The notes: generated by a model not told the origin, from the letters alone. A stretch of DNA of 64,000 nt from Chthoniobacterales bacterium (GCA_003244145.1 QHBM01000024.1:22483-86482), one strand, 5' to 3'. Numbered from the stretch's first letter, positions 36,012 through 45,707 are shown. Numbers and translations are program-made.

Positions 36012-36093
36012 GCTGTAGCGACGCCGCTCCGTCGGCGTAGGACGTGTGGCCTGCTGAGCCTGCGGTTTACGGCGACAGAGCGCCGTCGCTGCA
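36012..36093. repeat. Dispersed GCTGTAGC-type inverted repeat
   Basis: Left arm GCTGTAGCGACGCCGCTCCG, right arm CGACAGAGCGCCGTCGCTGC, loop of about 40 bases. It fills the space between the sigma factor's promoter side and the stop of the L,D-transpeptidase gene. Confidence 0.85.
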
Positions 36094-36101
36094 GAAAGCA
36101 G

Positions 36102-37118
36102 CTACCGGAAAATCGACACCGCGTTACCTACCGTGACGAGCTCTTTCACTCGCGCGGCGTCCCAATTCGCGGTGCGAATGCAACCGTGGCTCCCGGCCCG
36201 ACCGATCGTCTCCGGATTGTTCGTGCCGTGAATGCCGACGTGCGGCTTGTTCAATCCCATCCAGAGAATCCCGACCGGATTGTTCGGTCCCGGCGGCAAG
36301 TTATAGAACACACTCGACTTCTCTCCATGCTGGAGAACACCTTCGTCGTGCCGGAAGACCGGGAGCGTCGCGATCCCGAGAATTTTCCACAAGCCCATCG
36401 GCGCGGGCAACGTGGACGACCCGGGCGTGATCGGAAATTCGGCGACGAGCTGTTTGCCGTCGTAGATGAGAAGGAAGCGGTCCTTGGTGTCGATAAAGAT
36501 TTTGCGATTGGCGAAGGCCGGGTTCACCTGCGCGAAACCTTCATGCAGGTCTTCGATCTTGAAGGGCAATACGTTTGGCACCTTCACCGTGTCGCCGGGT
36601 TTCAACGCCTCCATGTTCACTCCCGGATTAATTTTCTTCAGAAAATCTTCCGCGGAATGATATCGCTCGGCGATCAGCTCGAGCAATGAGCCATAGTTTA
36701 ACCGTTTCAGCTTCTCCTGCTCCGACGGCTCGCTCGCCGTCGCCCCGACGAAATTCAACGCCTCGGGCGGAATGGTAAAAGTCGTGTAAGTCTCTGGCAC
36801 CTGGTCGAGCAGCCAGGTATCGACCGCTCCGGTCTCCGCCATGCCATGGGCGCGTTTGTAATGCACGAGCGCCTTGCCAAAAAATTCGCCCATCCGGCCA
36901 TCGATTTTTCCCGGACCGAAGTCGTTGTTATCGAGAAAAATCTGGAGCTTCACGCTCGTCTCTTCGTCGTAATTCGGCAGCGCGACGGGAATGGTCTTCG
37001 GGACTGCAGCCTTCGGCTGCGGCGAAGACTTTGGTCCGGCCGGTTGCGCTTTCTTTACCGGGGGCTTGGCCGCGATCGTGAGCAGCGCGAGAAGGACAAT
37101 CAGAATTCGAGAATGCAT
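36102..37118 (-). CDS. L,D-transpeptidase with N-terminal peptidoglycan-binding and LysM-like regions
   Basis: A 338-residue exported protein from the ATG at 37118 (signal peptide ILIVLLALLTIAA). After a Pro/Lys-rich linker comes a peptidoglycan-binding-1-like segment (LQIFLDNNDFGPGKIDGRMG), then a LysM-like segment (YGSLLELIAERYHSAEDFLKKINPG), then the YkuD domain with IHGTNNPETIGRAGSHGCIR, Cys being the nucleophile. It cross-links or modifies peptidoglycan in the periplasm. It follows mscS by 44 bases on the same strand. Confidence 0.92.
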   Translation of the reverse strand: MHSRILIVLLALLTIAAKPPVKKAQPAGPKSSPQPKAAVPKTIPVALPNYDEETSVKLQIFLDNNDFGPGKIDGRMGEFFGKALVHYKRAHGMAETGAVDTWLLDQVPETYTTFTIPPEALNFVGATASEPSEQEKLKRLNYGSLLELIAERYHSAEDFLKKINPGVNMEALKPGDTVKVPNVLPFKIEDLHEGFAQVNPAFANRKIFIDTKDRFLLIYDGKQLVAEFPITPGSSTLPAPMGLWKILGIATLPVFRHDEGVLQHGEKSSVFYNLPPGPNNPVGILWMGLNKPHVGIHGTNNPETIGRAGSHGCIRTANWDAARVKELVTVGNAVSIFR

Positions 37119-37162
37119 CGGCGAAAGTAATCGGCTGAGATGGCGCGGCTGGCAAACGGGCA

Positions 37163-38203
37163 TCACCGATTTGCCCCCGCCGGGAACATGACTCTGTCCG
37201 GCTCGGCGTTGAGCGCCGCGAGCAATTTTGGAATCAAGCGCGTTTTCACCGCACCCGCTTCGCGCGGCGGCACGACGTAACGCACGATCGCATCGATCCA
37301 GGTGACTTCATCCACCCGGAAAAAAACGCGCGGATGAGCGCGGACCTCGAGTTCGTTCACCGGCGTTTTCGCCAGCAGATCGCGATAGACGGTGACGCGT
37401 TCCTCCATGTCTTCGCCGATTTCTTCCTCGACGATCCGCTCCATTGTGCTGGCCACGAATTGCAAATCGCTTTGGTAGGCGATCTGGAACTTGATCTCGT
37501 TCCAGATGTAGGGAAACAGCGGCCAGGAATAATTGTAAACCATCGAGCTGAGCACTTTCGCGTTGGGAAATTTAATGACGCGGCCGCTCGGATGGTCGGT
37601 GGAGAGAAACGAACCGCCGAATTCCCAAAGCGTGGTGTCGATGTAACTGACGTCGATCACGTCGCCGGTCGCCTCGCCAATTTTGATCCGGTCGCCCACG
37701 CGATAAGGCCGCCGGACCAGGATGTAAATCCAGCCAATGAAGCTCGACATCGGCGTTTGGACGGAGAGTCCCACGATGACGGAGATCACGCCGACGGAGA
37801 TGAGCGCGGTATACCAATTCGCGAAGAAAATCGAGAGCCCGATCAGGACGATAAGAATCCCGACCACGAGATGTTCGATGCGCCGAAGGGTGAAACCGGT
37901 GGAGGCGTCCGTGATCCGGCCGATCGCGTAAACGGAAACGGCTTTTGCAATCGCCAGCACGATCACAATGAAGACGGTCGCGCGTACTCCGCGCAGAAGG
38001 AGGTCGTAATGGAGCGGCTGAAGCGGGATTAGTCTCCAGCCGAGCAAGAGATAGGCGACTCCGCAACCGAGGAGGACGAGCGCGTGGGTGACGAACCAGA
38101 GTTTGTCGGTTGCCTGCGCTTTGATCTTAGGCTTGCCGCCCGTTTGGGCGAGTGCTTCGCGCACCTCGGTCTTCTGCTGAAGCTGGACAACGGTCTCGGC
38201 CAT
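37163..38203 (-). CDS. MscS-family mechanosensitive ion channel
   Basis: A 346-residue protein with four membrane helices before the MscS domain. The pore-lining region ALISVGVISVIVGLSVQTPM and the beta domain with RPYRVGDRIKIGEATGDVIDVSYIDTTL are characteristic. It opens under membrane tension during hypo-osmotic shock. Neighbouring glycogen and trehalose genes fit an osmotic-stress context, though that link is inference. Confidence 0.92.
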   Translation of the reverse strand: MAETVVQLQQKTEVREALAQTGGKPKIKAQATDKLWFVTHALVLLGCGVAYLLLGWRLIPLQPLHYDLLLRGVRATVFIVIVLAIAKAVSVYAIGRITDASTGFTLRRIEHLVVGILIVLIGLSIFFANWYTALISVGVISVIVGLSVQTPMSSFIGWIYILVRRPYRVGDRIKIGEATGDVIDVSYIDTTLWEFGGSFLSTDHPSGRVIKFPNAKVLSSMVYNYSWPLFPYIWNEIKFQIAYQSDLQFVASTMERIVEEEIGEDMEERVTVYRDLLAKTPVNELEVRAHPRVFFRVDEVTWIDAIVRYVVPPREAGAVKTRLIPKLLAALNAEPDRVMFPAGANR

Positions 38204-38249
38204 AATATGGAATCGAAGGAGCGTCGCTTGTTGAGTGTCCTGGAAGCGA

Positions 38250-38410
38250 TGTCATCCCGAGCCGCGCAGACGGCGAGGAACCTCGCAACTGCAACCCGGA
38301 TTTGCTTGCGCCACCACCACGCCGAAACATAAGCAGTCAGATAGATCGCGGAAGCGCGCGTGTGAGCTTGTGTGAGGTCCCTCGCCGTCTGCGCGGCTCG
38401 GGATGACACG
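38250..38410. repeat. Long inverted repeat with 35-base arms
   Basis: Arms 38250-38284 and 38376-38410 are complementary at 34 of 35 positions by hand alignment, with 91 bases between them. Each arm begins/ends with TGTCATCCCGAGCCGCGC or its complement. A single-arm fragment of the same family is at 48883-48900. It lies between mscS and the debranching enzyme gene. Confidence 0.9.
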
Positions 38411-38427
38411 TAGAGGCGCTCTCTACA

Positions 38428-40491
38428 TTACGCCGTCTTCACCCAGCAGCGCAACACTTCCGCCACGCTCCAGGCCTGCGCGATGCAACCGCCCGCCGTA
38501 TGCGGCTCACGCGCGTCGAAAACTTCACTGATCGTGCCGATTCCATTTTCATTCATGCTTTCTGGAAAGCGCTCGAGGAATTTTCGGGCCGTTCCCTGTT
38601 CGTCCGGATGGACTTTCGACCACGCGTCGATGAATGGCCCGATTAACCAGGCCCACACCGTCCCCTGATGATACGCGCCGTCACGCGAGCGCAGATCGCC
38701 GCCATAAATCGGTTTGTAATCCGGATGCTTCGGCGACAACGACCGCAGACCGACCGGCGTGAGCAACTCTCGCTCTGCCACATCCACGACCGATCGCCAG
38801 CGCGACTCATCCAGCACCGGGTGATCGAGAGAGATGGCGAAAAGCTGATTCGGCCGGCAGGCCGAATCATTCGTGCCGCCGCCATCAACGTCCACGACAT
38901 CGTAGAGATGTCCGCCTTCCTCAAACCAAAAGCGCCGGTTGAACGATTCGAGTGCGTGCCGCGCGTGTTCCTCGTAGCGGCTCGCCTCCGCGACGCTTCC
39001 CGTTTCCCGCAGCCAGCCTTCGAGAAGTTTCAGCGCGTTAAACCAAAGCGCGTTGATCTCCACCGCTTTCCCGCGCCGCGGCGTCACGACCCAATCGCCC
39101 ATCTTCGCGTCCATCCAGGTGAGCTGATAACCTTCCTGTCCCTGAATCAGCAGCCCGTCCTCGGGATCGACGTGAATATTGAATTTTGTCCCGCGCAGAT
39201 GGTGCTCGGCGATATCGACCAGGATCGGCAACAGCTGCCGCAGCGTGATGCGATCCTCCGATTTTTTCAGGTAACGGCCCAGCGCGTGAAAAAACCAGAG
39301 GGTCGCGTCGGCCGTGTGATAAAGGCCTTCCTTCTGGCGATCCGGGAACATGTTTGGGATCAATCCGTCGCGAACGTAATGCGCGAACGTGCGCAAAATA
39401 TATCCCGCTTCCACGCAGCGGCCGGTGACCAGGGTCAATCCTTCCAGGCTGATCATGGTGTCGCGCCCCCAATCGGTGAACCAATGATACCCGGCGATGA
39501 CGGTGCGAACTTCGTCGCCCGCGGCGTGGGCGCGCGCCGCTTCCTGAGCGCGGCCGGCCGGCGTGATGACAAATTGGTCGCCCGCAAAAACTAATTCCGC
39601 CGCGACGCCTTCGCGCGCATCGGCGTCGGCATCGGCCAGCAGGCGGGCGCGACGCTCCCTCTCGGAAGCGAGCACTTCCGCCGGGTTCAGGACGTCGATG
39701 ATGTCCCACGGTTCGGTCGAGCCGACCAGGGTCGCGGTTTTTTCATCGGCCAGCTCCACCTGGAAAAATCCCGGGCTCCAGAGTACGCCTTCGTGCGCGT
39801 AACCGCGCGCCTGTTCCGTGCGATACACCACCTGATGAATGGTCGATTGAGCGAGCGTGAACGCGGAAGCGTGCCCGAAAAGACGCATGCGGAGCGGTGG
39901 GAATTTCCGGCGCGGCGAAACAATTTTGTAGCGATCGTTTACCGCAATGAGTTTGTAAGGCTCGCCTAACGACACATCGACGGCATCCTCGTGATGGCGA
40001 AAATGAAACGCTGGTCTCAGCTCCAGCCGCGGCGGTTTTCCGCTCCCGATGATTTGATAACTGACGTGCACGGTATTTTGGAGGTGCGGAAGCAGAACGC
40101 GCTTCTCGATCACGAGATCGCGCACGTGATAAATCCAGACCGGCATGCCGTCTTCGAGACGGAATTCGCACAGGTATTCCGCGCCGTGGAGATCGAGCTG
40201 GCCCCCGGCCCGCTCTTCCGCGCCTAACGAGACCACTTCGTTGTCGTCGAAGCGCAGGAATTCCGAGACGTGGTTCCACATCACGACACGCCCGAGCGGC
40301 GCGGGCAGCGCGGCGACCAGGATGCCGTGATATTTTCGCGTAATCGCTCCGGAGACCGTGCCCGACGCGTAGCCGCCGAGGCCGTTCGTCACGAGCCATT
40401 CGCGGTTGAGCAGAATCTCGCGCGACGGACGCGTGGGCTCCCAGGCCATCGACCGCACCACGACCGGATTACTGCTCGACTTTTCGTGCAT
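38428..40491 (-). CDS. Glycogen debranching enzyme (amylo-alpha-1,6-glucosidase family)
   Basis: A 687-residue protein with the N-terminal GDE domain (EWLVTNGLGGYASGTVSGAITRKYHG split motif) and the C-terminal GH133-like (alpha/alpha)6 domain containing GYHWFTDWGRDTMISLEGL and the acid residues around GLLIQGQEGYQLTWMDAKMGD. It removes alpha-1,6 branches of glycogen or related glucans. The start overlaps the end of treZ by 23 bases, so the two form an operon. Two copies of GCCTAACGA lie inside it (39964, 40222). Confidence 0.93.
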   Translation of the reverse strand: MHEKSSSNPVVVRSMAWEPTRPSREILLNREWLVTNGLGGYASGTVSGAITRKYHGILVAALPAPLGRVVMWNHVSEFLRFDDNEVVSLGAEERAGGQLDLHGAEYLCEFRLEDGMPVWIYHVRDLVIEKRVLLPHLQNTVHVSYQIIGSGKPPRLELRPAFHFRHHEDAVDVSLGEPYKLIAVNDRYKIVSPRRKFPPLRMRLFGHASAFTLAQSTIHQVVYRTEQARGYAHEGVLWSPGFFQVELADEKTATLVGSTEPWDIIDVLNPAEVLASERERRARLLADADADAREGVAAELVFAGDQFVITPAGRAQEAARAHAAGDEVRTVIAGYHWFTDWGRDTMISLEGLTLVTGRCVEAGYILRTFAHYVRDGLIPNMFPDRQKEGLYHTADATLWFFHALGRYLKKSEDRITLRQLLPILVDIAEHHLRGTKFNIHVDPEDGLLIQGQEGYQLTWMDAKMGDWVVTPRRGKAVEINALWFNALKLLEGWLRETGSVAEASRYEEHARHALESFNRRFWFEEGGHLYDVVDVDGGGTNDSACRPNQLFAISLDHPVLDESRWRSVVDVAERELLTPVGLRSLSPKHPDYKPIYGGDLRSRDGAYHQGTVWAWLIGPFIDAWSKVHPDEQGTARKFLERFPESMNENGIGTISEVFDAREPHTAGGCIAQAWSVAEVLRCWVKTA

Positions 40492-42430
40492 GTCTCACCC
40501 TTGGTTTGCGGCGCGGTTTTGTTTGGGGAATTGCGCGAAGCGCGATGGCTGCTTCGCCTGGCAGCGACCAGCCCTCATCGGAAAACGGCTTGGCCGTCCC
40601 CGGACCACCGTAACGCGTATCGTCGCTCGACCAAATCACATCCCATTGAAAACCGAACGGTGGCGCGAGGAGCGGCTCGGGTGAGGGGATCAATGGCTGT
40701 GGCGGTCCCAGGTTCACGATGAATAATCGTTCGTCGTTCCGTTCGCCGAAATATCGAAGCACGAAACTGCGATCGCCGAGCACCGCGCCATCCACGCCTC
40801 CGGGAATTTGTTTTTGAAATCGTGAATCCTCCCGGCGCAGCCGGATGAGGTCGCGATGCAGATCGTAGAACTGCGCTTGGGACTCGCGTTCGGCGAAGTC
40901 GAGCTTGCACTGTTCGAACGTTTCCCGGGCGGTGGGATCGGGCAGCGCGCGTTGCACCTTCGCCGTAGCCAGCGAAGGAAACTGCGCGAGGAAATCGAAG
41001 CGCCCACCGCGAATGGCATCCCGCAGATTTTCGTCGCCCACATCGGTGAAAAAGACGAACGGAGTTGACGCGCCGAACTCTTCGCCTTGAAAGAGCAGCG
41101 GCGTCCAGGGCCCGAGCAAAAGCAGCGCGGTCATCGCGCGATACGAGCCGGGCGAAGATTCAAAGCGCATGCGCACGCCCTGCGCACTGTTGGAGACCTG
41201 GTCGTGATTTTCGAGGAAACAGACGAAGGCCGCCGGATGCGCTCCGAGGGCAGGCATGCCGCGCTCCGCGTCCTGCCACCAGTAGGGCTGGCCTTGAAAA
41301 AGGTATCCGTACTTCGCTGCCGACATAAATTCCTGCGGCCGGCCCCGGTAATCGGAGTAGTAGGCTTCGTGTCGGCCCGTCAACGTTACATACGCGCTGT
41401 GATGGAAGTCGTCGTTCCACAAACCATCGAGATCGTCGCCCCCTTCGCTCCGCCGCCGGATCAACTTCGTTTCCTGCGGCTCGTTTTCCGCCACAAGAAT
41501 AATCGAGCGGCTGCCCGCGGCTAGCCGGGCCGCGCGGCCGATCGCGCCGACGATATATTCCTCCGACTGATCGTGGATGCTCTGGGTTGCATCGAAACGA
41601 AAGCCGTCGAAATGGAATTCCTCTATCCAATACCTGCCGTTGGTGATGAAGAACTCCCGGACCGGTTCCGAATTTTTGCCGTCGAAATTGATCGAGTCTC
41701 CCCATTCGTTCACCAGCTCGCGGTGCAGATAAGTATCGGAAAAAACGCCGAGATAATTTCCGTCCGGCCCGAAGTGGTTGTAAACGACGTCGAGAATAAC
41801 GCCCAGGCCTAACGAATGCGCTTCGTTCACAAACGCGCGCAAATCGTCCGGCGTTCCGTAAAGACGGCAGGGCGCGAAGAGATCGACGCCGTCATAACCC
41901 CAGCCGAATTCGCCGGGGAAATCCGCGATCGGCATCATCTCGACCACCGTGATCCCCACGCGCGCCAGCTCGGCAAGTTGCTTCGCGGCCGCGCGCCAGG
42001 TGCCTTCGCTCGTGAAAGTGCCGACATGCATTTCGTAAATGATCTGGCCGGGCATCTTCACGCCTGTCCATTTCTGATCGGTCCACTGGAATTGCGATGG
42101 ATCGACCACGCAGGAGGATCGGTGTGGTCCTCCCGGTTGGTAGCGCGAGGCGGGATCGGGATGAAATTGTTCCGCCGCATTGACGCGGAAACGGTAAAAG
42201 GAGCCGGCGCCGGCCGTAACGGTGCCGGAAAAATAGCCGCCCTCTTCCGCGGCCAACGGATGGAAACTCCTCTCCGCCTCATTTTCCGGGCTGCTTTCCA
42301 GGACAACGTCCAGCCCTTTCGCTTTCGGCGCCCAGACGCGAAAATGGGTGCGACCTTCACCGATCAGCTCGGCCCCGATCGGATAACGACGTTTTATTTT
42401 TTGGCTGGTCACTTCACTCCTTCGCTTCAT
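40469..42430 (-). CDS. treZ: Malto-oligosyltrehalose trehalohydrolase
   Basis: Releases trehalose from malto-oligosyltrehalose. The 653-residue GH13 protein has an N-terminal CBM48-like beta domain (FRVWAPKAKGLDVVL) and the catalytic barrel with GFRFDATQSI (nucleophile Asp280), VAENEP (acid Glu315) and FLENHDQVSN (third acid). The region around FPGEFGWGYDGVDLFAP is diagnostic of TreZ. Its usual partner TreY is not in this window; coupling to a debranching enzyme fits trehalose formation from glycogen. Confidence 0.94.
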   Translation of the reverse strand: MKRRSEVTSQKIKRRYPIGAELIGEGRTHFRVWAPKAKGLDVVLESSPENEAERSFHPLAAEEGGYFSGTVTAGAGSFYRFRVNAAEQFHPDPASRYQPGGPHRSSCVVDPSQFQWTDQKWTGVKMPGQIIYEMHVGTFTSEGTWRAAAKQLAELARVGITVVEMMPIADFPGEFGWGYDGVDLFAPCRLYGTPDDLRAFVNEAHSLGLGVILDVVYNHFGPDGNYLGVFSDTYLHRELVNEWGDSINFDGKNSEPVREFFITNGRYWIEEFHFDGFRFDATQSIHDQSEEYIVGAIGRAARLAAGSRSIILVAENEPQETKLIRRRSEGGDDLDGLWNDDFHHSAYVTLTGRHEAYYSDYRGRPQEFMSAAKYGYLFQGQPYWWQDAERGMPALGAHPAAFVCFLENHDQVSNSAQGVRMRFESSPGSYRAMTALLLLGPWTPLLFQGEEFGASTPFVFFTDVGDENLRDAIRGGRFDFLAQFPSLATAKVQRALPDPTARETFEQCKLDFAERESQAQFYDLHRDLIRLRREDSRFQKQIPGGVDGAVLGDRSFVLRYFGERNDERLFIVNLGPPQPLIPSPEPLLAPPFGFQWDVIWSSDDTRYGGPGTAKPFSDEGWSLPGEAAIALRAIPQTKPRRKPRVRHARKVEQ

Positions 42431-42512
42431 CTTCGCGGCGCGGTCGTGCGGGAATTTTCTTTTCGCGCGGTGCCTCTCAACTTACAAGGTAGCTGGCTGC
42501 TGCCGCTTCACG

Positions 42513-44903
42513 ATGGCCGGAATCATTGAACGTTACACGAAGTGGCTGCATACGCAGTGGCCCGCGGGCACGGTGGAGAAACTTCCCGTCTCCGGCCCCG
42601 GTGGCGTGACAGCTCAACCGGGCGTGCGAATTGTCGGCGATCTCACCGGGATTCCGTTGCTGAAGTTTTCTTCTCATACCGGCGCGAGCGCGGTGCGCGC
42701 GATCCTGAGCGAACCAGATTTTGCGAAAGGAGGTCAACGCGATTCCGCTGTCCTCGACCTCGCGATCATCGGCGCCGGCGTCGCGGGAATTTCGGCGGCG
42801 ATTGAAGCGAAAAAGGCCGGACTGAATTTCGCGGTCTACGAAGCGACCGAAATTTTCTCCACGGTCGTTAATTTTCCGAAGGCGAAACCGATCTACACCT
42901 ACCCGACCGAAATGAGGCTCGAGGGCGGTCTTCAGTTTAAGGCGAACATCAAGGAGGCACTGCTCGAGGAAATGGAAGCGCAACGGAAGGCGGCGGGGAT
43001 CGAAGTCACCCCAGCGCGCGTCGAGAGCATCGAGAGAAAGGGTTCGGAGTTGTCTTTGCAGATGAGCGATAAGACAGCGGCGGTGGCGCGGCGCGTCATC
43101 ATCGCAATCGGGCGGAGCGGAAATTTCCGCAAGCTCGGGTGCCCGGGCGAACAGCTCGATAAAGTTTACAATCGCCTTTTCGATCCGCATGAGTTTGCCG
43201 GTCAGGACGCGCTCGTAGTCGGCGGCGGTGACTCGGCCCTGGAGACGGCGATCGCGCTCACCACTTGCGGCGCACGCGTCACCCTCAGTTATCGCCGCAA
43301 GGAATTGTCGCGCGCGAAGCCGGCCAACATCGAGAAAATCGAGATGCTCGTGCGCGATGCCTCGGCCGATGTCCAAATCGAAAAGCCGACCTCGGAGCGC
43401 GTCAACACGGCGATGACATCCGGCATGCGCGGGCAGAAATCAACGGGCTCGCTCAAGCTCGCGCTCGGAACGCAAGTGACGCGGATCGAGCCCAAGCAGG
43501 TCTTTCTGAAGAACGGAGCGGAAGAGACGCTGCCTAACGACGTCGTCTTTACCATGCTGGGCCGCGAAGCGCCGCTCGATTTCTTTCGCCGTTCCGGCAT
43601 CCCGATCGCGGGTGAGGGGACGCTTCCCGGCTGGATCGCGCTCGGAGTTTTTCTCGCCTTTTGCGTTTTCGTTTATGGCTGGAAATGCGGCGGCGGCTTC
43701 GCCGAACCCTGGCTGAACCCATTTCCGGAAAACATGCCGGCTGTTCTCAGCTCGTTAGGCGGATGGTTTCAATCGCAGGTGGCGGACCGCTCGACGCTCC
43801 TCGGCACCCTCGCGGTCTCACTGAAATCGCGCTCGTTTTATTACACGCTCCTCTACAGCAGCATGATCGTTGGCTTTGGCGTTACGCGGATTCGCCGGCG
43901 CAAGACTCCGTACGTCACGCTCCAGACCATCGTCCTGATGTTGGTGCAGGTGGTGCCGCTTTTCCTGCTCCCCGAAATCATCCTGCCGTATCTCGGCTAC
44001 AACGGCTGGTTCGATTCCGGCCTCGGCAAAACCATAGCCGATCATCTTTTCGAATCCTACATTCCCGCCGATCAATACGCCGCGCATCAATGGCCGGTTT
44101 GGGGACATCCCCGCGCTTATTGGCGCGCTTACGGTTTCATCCTGGCCTGGCCGCTCAGTGTCTATAACGTTTTCACCGACGCGCCGCTCGCGTGGTGGCT
44201 CGTGATCGGGTTCGTCCAAACCTTCGTCATCATCCCCGCGATGATCTGGCGCTGGGGAAAGGGCGCTTACTGCGGATGGATTTGTTCCTGCGGCGCGCTG
44301 GCCGAGACCATGGGCGACAGGCAGCGCCACAAAATGCCGCATGGCCCGTTCTGGAATCGCCTGAACATGGCGGGGCAGGTGATTCTCGCCGTCGCGTTTC
44401 TTCTTTTGTTCGTCCGGATCATCGGTTGGATCTGGCCGCAATCATGGGCCGCCTCATCGTTCCACTTATTGCTCGAAGGAAAAAATGGCGCCGGCCAACT
44501 CGTCACCTACTTCAATTACAAATGGGTCGTCGATATCTTCCTCGGCGGCATCATTGGTGTCGGGCTTTATTTCAAATATTCCGGGCGCGTCTGGTGCCGG
44601 TTCTTTTGTCCGCTCGCGGCGCTCATGCACATCTATGCGCGCTTCTCCCGCTTCCGGATTTTTCCCGAGAAATCGAAATGCATTTCGTGCAATGTCTGCA
44701 CGTCCGTCTGCCATCAGGGCATCGACATCATGAACTTCGCGAATAAAGGACTGCCGATGCAAGACCCGGAGTGCGTTCGCTGTTCCGCCTGCGTCCAAGA
44801 ATGTCCAACCGGCGTCCTGGCCTTCGGTCATTACGATGGCAAGCAGCGCGTAGTTCTCGATCGACTTCCCGCGTCGCCGGTGCGAATGCGTGAAGGCGCA
44901 TAA
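42513..44903 (+). CDS. Fusion of thioredoxin-reductase-like flavoprotein and NapH-like membrane ferredoxin
   Basis: A 796-residue protein in two parts. Residues about 80-370 form an FAD/NAD(P)-binding oxidoreductase like YpdA/thioredoxin reductase (IIGAGVAGISAA, later VVGGGDSALETA), without a CxxC redox pair that I can see. From about 375 follow six or so membrane helices with the NapH/CcoG-type motifs YCGWICSCGALAE and WCRFFCPLAALMH. The end carries two 4Fe-4S motifs, Cys723/726/729/733 and Cys754/757/760/764. Electron transfer from NAD(P)H to an acceptor across the membrane is the likely role; the acceptor is unknown. Confidence 0.85.
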   Translation: MAGIIERYTKWLHTQWPAGTVEKLPVSGPGGVTAQPGVRIVGDLTGIPLLKFSSHTGASAVRAILSEPDFAKGGQRDSAVLDLAIIGAGVAGISAAIEAKKAGLNFAVYEATEIFSTVVNFPKAKPIYTYPTEMRLEGGLQFKANIKEALLEEMEAQRKAAGIEVTPARVESIERKGSELSLQMSDKTAAVARRVIIAIGRSGNFRKLGCPGEQLDKVYNRLFDPHEFAGQDALVVGGGDSALETAIALTTCGARVTLSYRRKELSRAKPANIEKIEMLVRDASADVQIEKPTSERVNTAMTSGMRGQKSTGSLKLALGTQVTRIEPKQVFLKNGAEETLPNDVVFTMLGREAPLDFFRRSGIPIAGEGTLPGWIALGVFLAFCVFVYGWKCGGGFAEPWLNPFPENMPAVLSSLGGWFQSQVADRSTLLGTLAVSLKSRSFYYTLLYSSMIVGFGVTRIRRRKTPYVTLQTIVLMLVQVVPLFLLPEIILPYLGYNGWFDSGLGKTIADHLFESYIPADQYAAHQWPVWGHPRAYWRAYGFILAWPLSVYNVFTDAPLAWWLVIGFVQTFVIIPAMIWRWGKGAYCGWICSCGALAETMGDRQRHKMPHGPFWNRLNMAGQVILAVAFLLLFVRIIGWIWPQSWAASSFHLLLEGKNGAGQLVTYFNYKWVVDIFLGGIIGVGLYFKYSGRVWCRFFCPLAALMHIYARFSRFRIFPEKSKCISCNVCTSVCHQGIDIMNFANKGLPMQDPECVRCSACVQECPTGVLAFGHYDGKQRVVLDRLPASPVRMREGA

Positions 44904-44906
44904 CCC

Positions 44907-44978
44907 GGGAGGGCGACACTCTGTGGAGCCGCAACGATTAACCAAACGCGCGGCGGCTCGACAGAGTCTCGCCCTACC
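44907..44978. repeat. Inverted repeat of the CTCTGT/ACAGAG type
   Basis: Left arm GGGAGGGCGACACTCTGTGG and right arm CGACAGAGTCTCGCCCTACC pair with a loop of about 25 bases. The right arm recurs at 47588-47612. The element stands between the fusion gene and upp. Confidence 0.8.
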
Positions 44979-44995
44979 AACAGCATGATAAAGCT

Positions 44996-45625
44996 ATGAA
45001 TGCTCGCGTCACGATCGTGGATCACCCTGTGGTCGCAGCCGGGCTTTCTAGGCTCCGTGCCAAAACCACGCCACCCGATCTCTTTCGCCGTCGCTTGCAA
45101 GAGATCGCCATCTTTCTTTTCATCGAAGCGTCTCGCAGTTGGGAGACCGCGGCGGTTGAAGTAGAGACGCCGCTTGCTTCCTGCGCGGGCGCGGTCCTCG
45201 CAAAGCCGATCGTCCTGGTCCCGATTCTGCGCGCGGGTCTGGGAATGGCCGATGGAATCCTGCGCGTCGCGCCCGATGCGAGCATCGGCCACATCGGTCT
45301 CTATCGCGACGCCGAAACGCTGCGGCCCGTGAGTTACTACGATCGCCTGCCGGTTAACGTCGCCGCTGCGTCGGTGTTATTGCTCGATCCGATGCTCGCG
45401 ACCGGACACAGCGCTTGCTCTGCCGCTTCGATTCTAAAAGCGCAAGGCGCGACGCAGATCCAATTTCTTTGTGTCGTCGCCTGTCCACCCGGCGTGCAAC
45501 AACTCCAGAGCGAACATGCCGACATCCCGATTATAACGGCCGCCATCGATCCGGAATTGAACGGCCATGGCTACATTGTTCCCGGCCTGGGCGACGCCGG
45601 TGACCGCTACTTCGGCACGTGCTGA
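44996..45625 (+). CDS. upp: Uracil phosphoribosyltransferase
   Basis: Salvages uracil to UMP with PRPP. The 209-residue protein contains VLVPILRAGLGMADG, the PRPP loop LLLDPMLATGHSA and the uracil-binding end GYIVPGLGDAGDRYFGT. Length and motifs are normal. Confidence 0.96.
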   Translation: MNARVTIVDHPVVAAGLSRLRAKTTPPDLFRRRLQEIAIFLFIEASRSWETAAVEVETPLASCAGAVLAKPIVLVPILRAGLGMADGILRVAPDASIGHIGLYRDAETLRPVSYYDRLPVNVAAASVLLLDPMLATGHSACSAASILKAQGATQIQFLCVVACPPGVQQLQSEHADIPIITAAIDPELNGHGYIVPGLGDAGDRYFGTC

Positions 45626-45635
45626 AAATTGAATT

Positions 45636-45707
45636 AGGAACGCAGGAAAACAGGAAACAGAAGGGTGAAGAGGAGAATTTATTTCTGGTTCCCTTTCCTG
45701 CGTTCCT
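45636..45707. terminator. Inverted repeat between convergent genes
   Basis: AGGAACGCAGGAAA (45636-45649) and TTTCCTGCGTTCCT (45694-45707) are perfect complements, 44 bases apart, between upp and the convergent gene at 45733. A bidirectional terminator is the likely reading; the loop is longer than in a simple intrinsic terminator. Confidence 0.6.
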
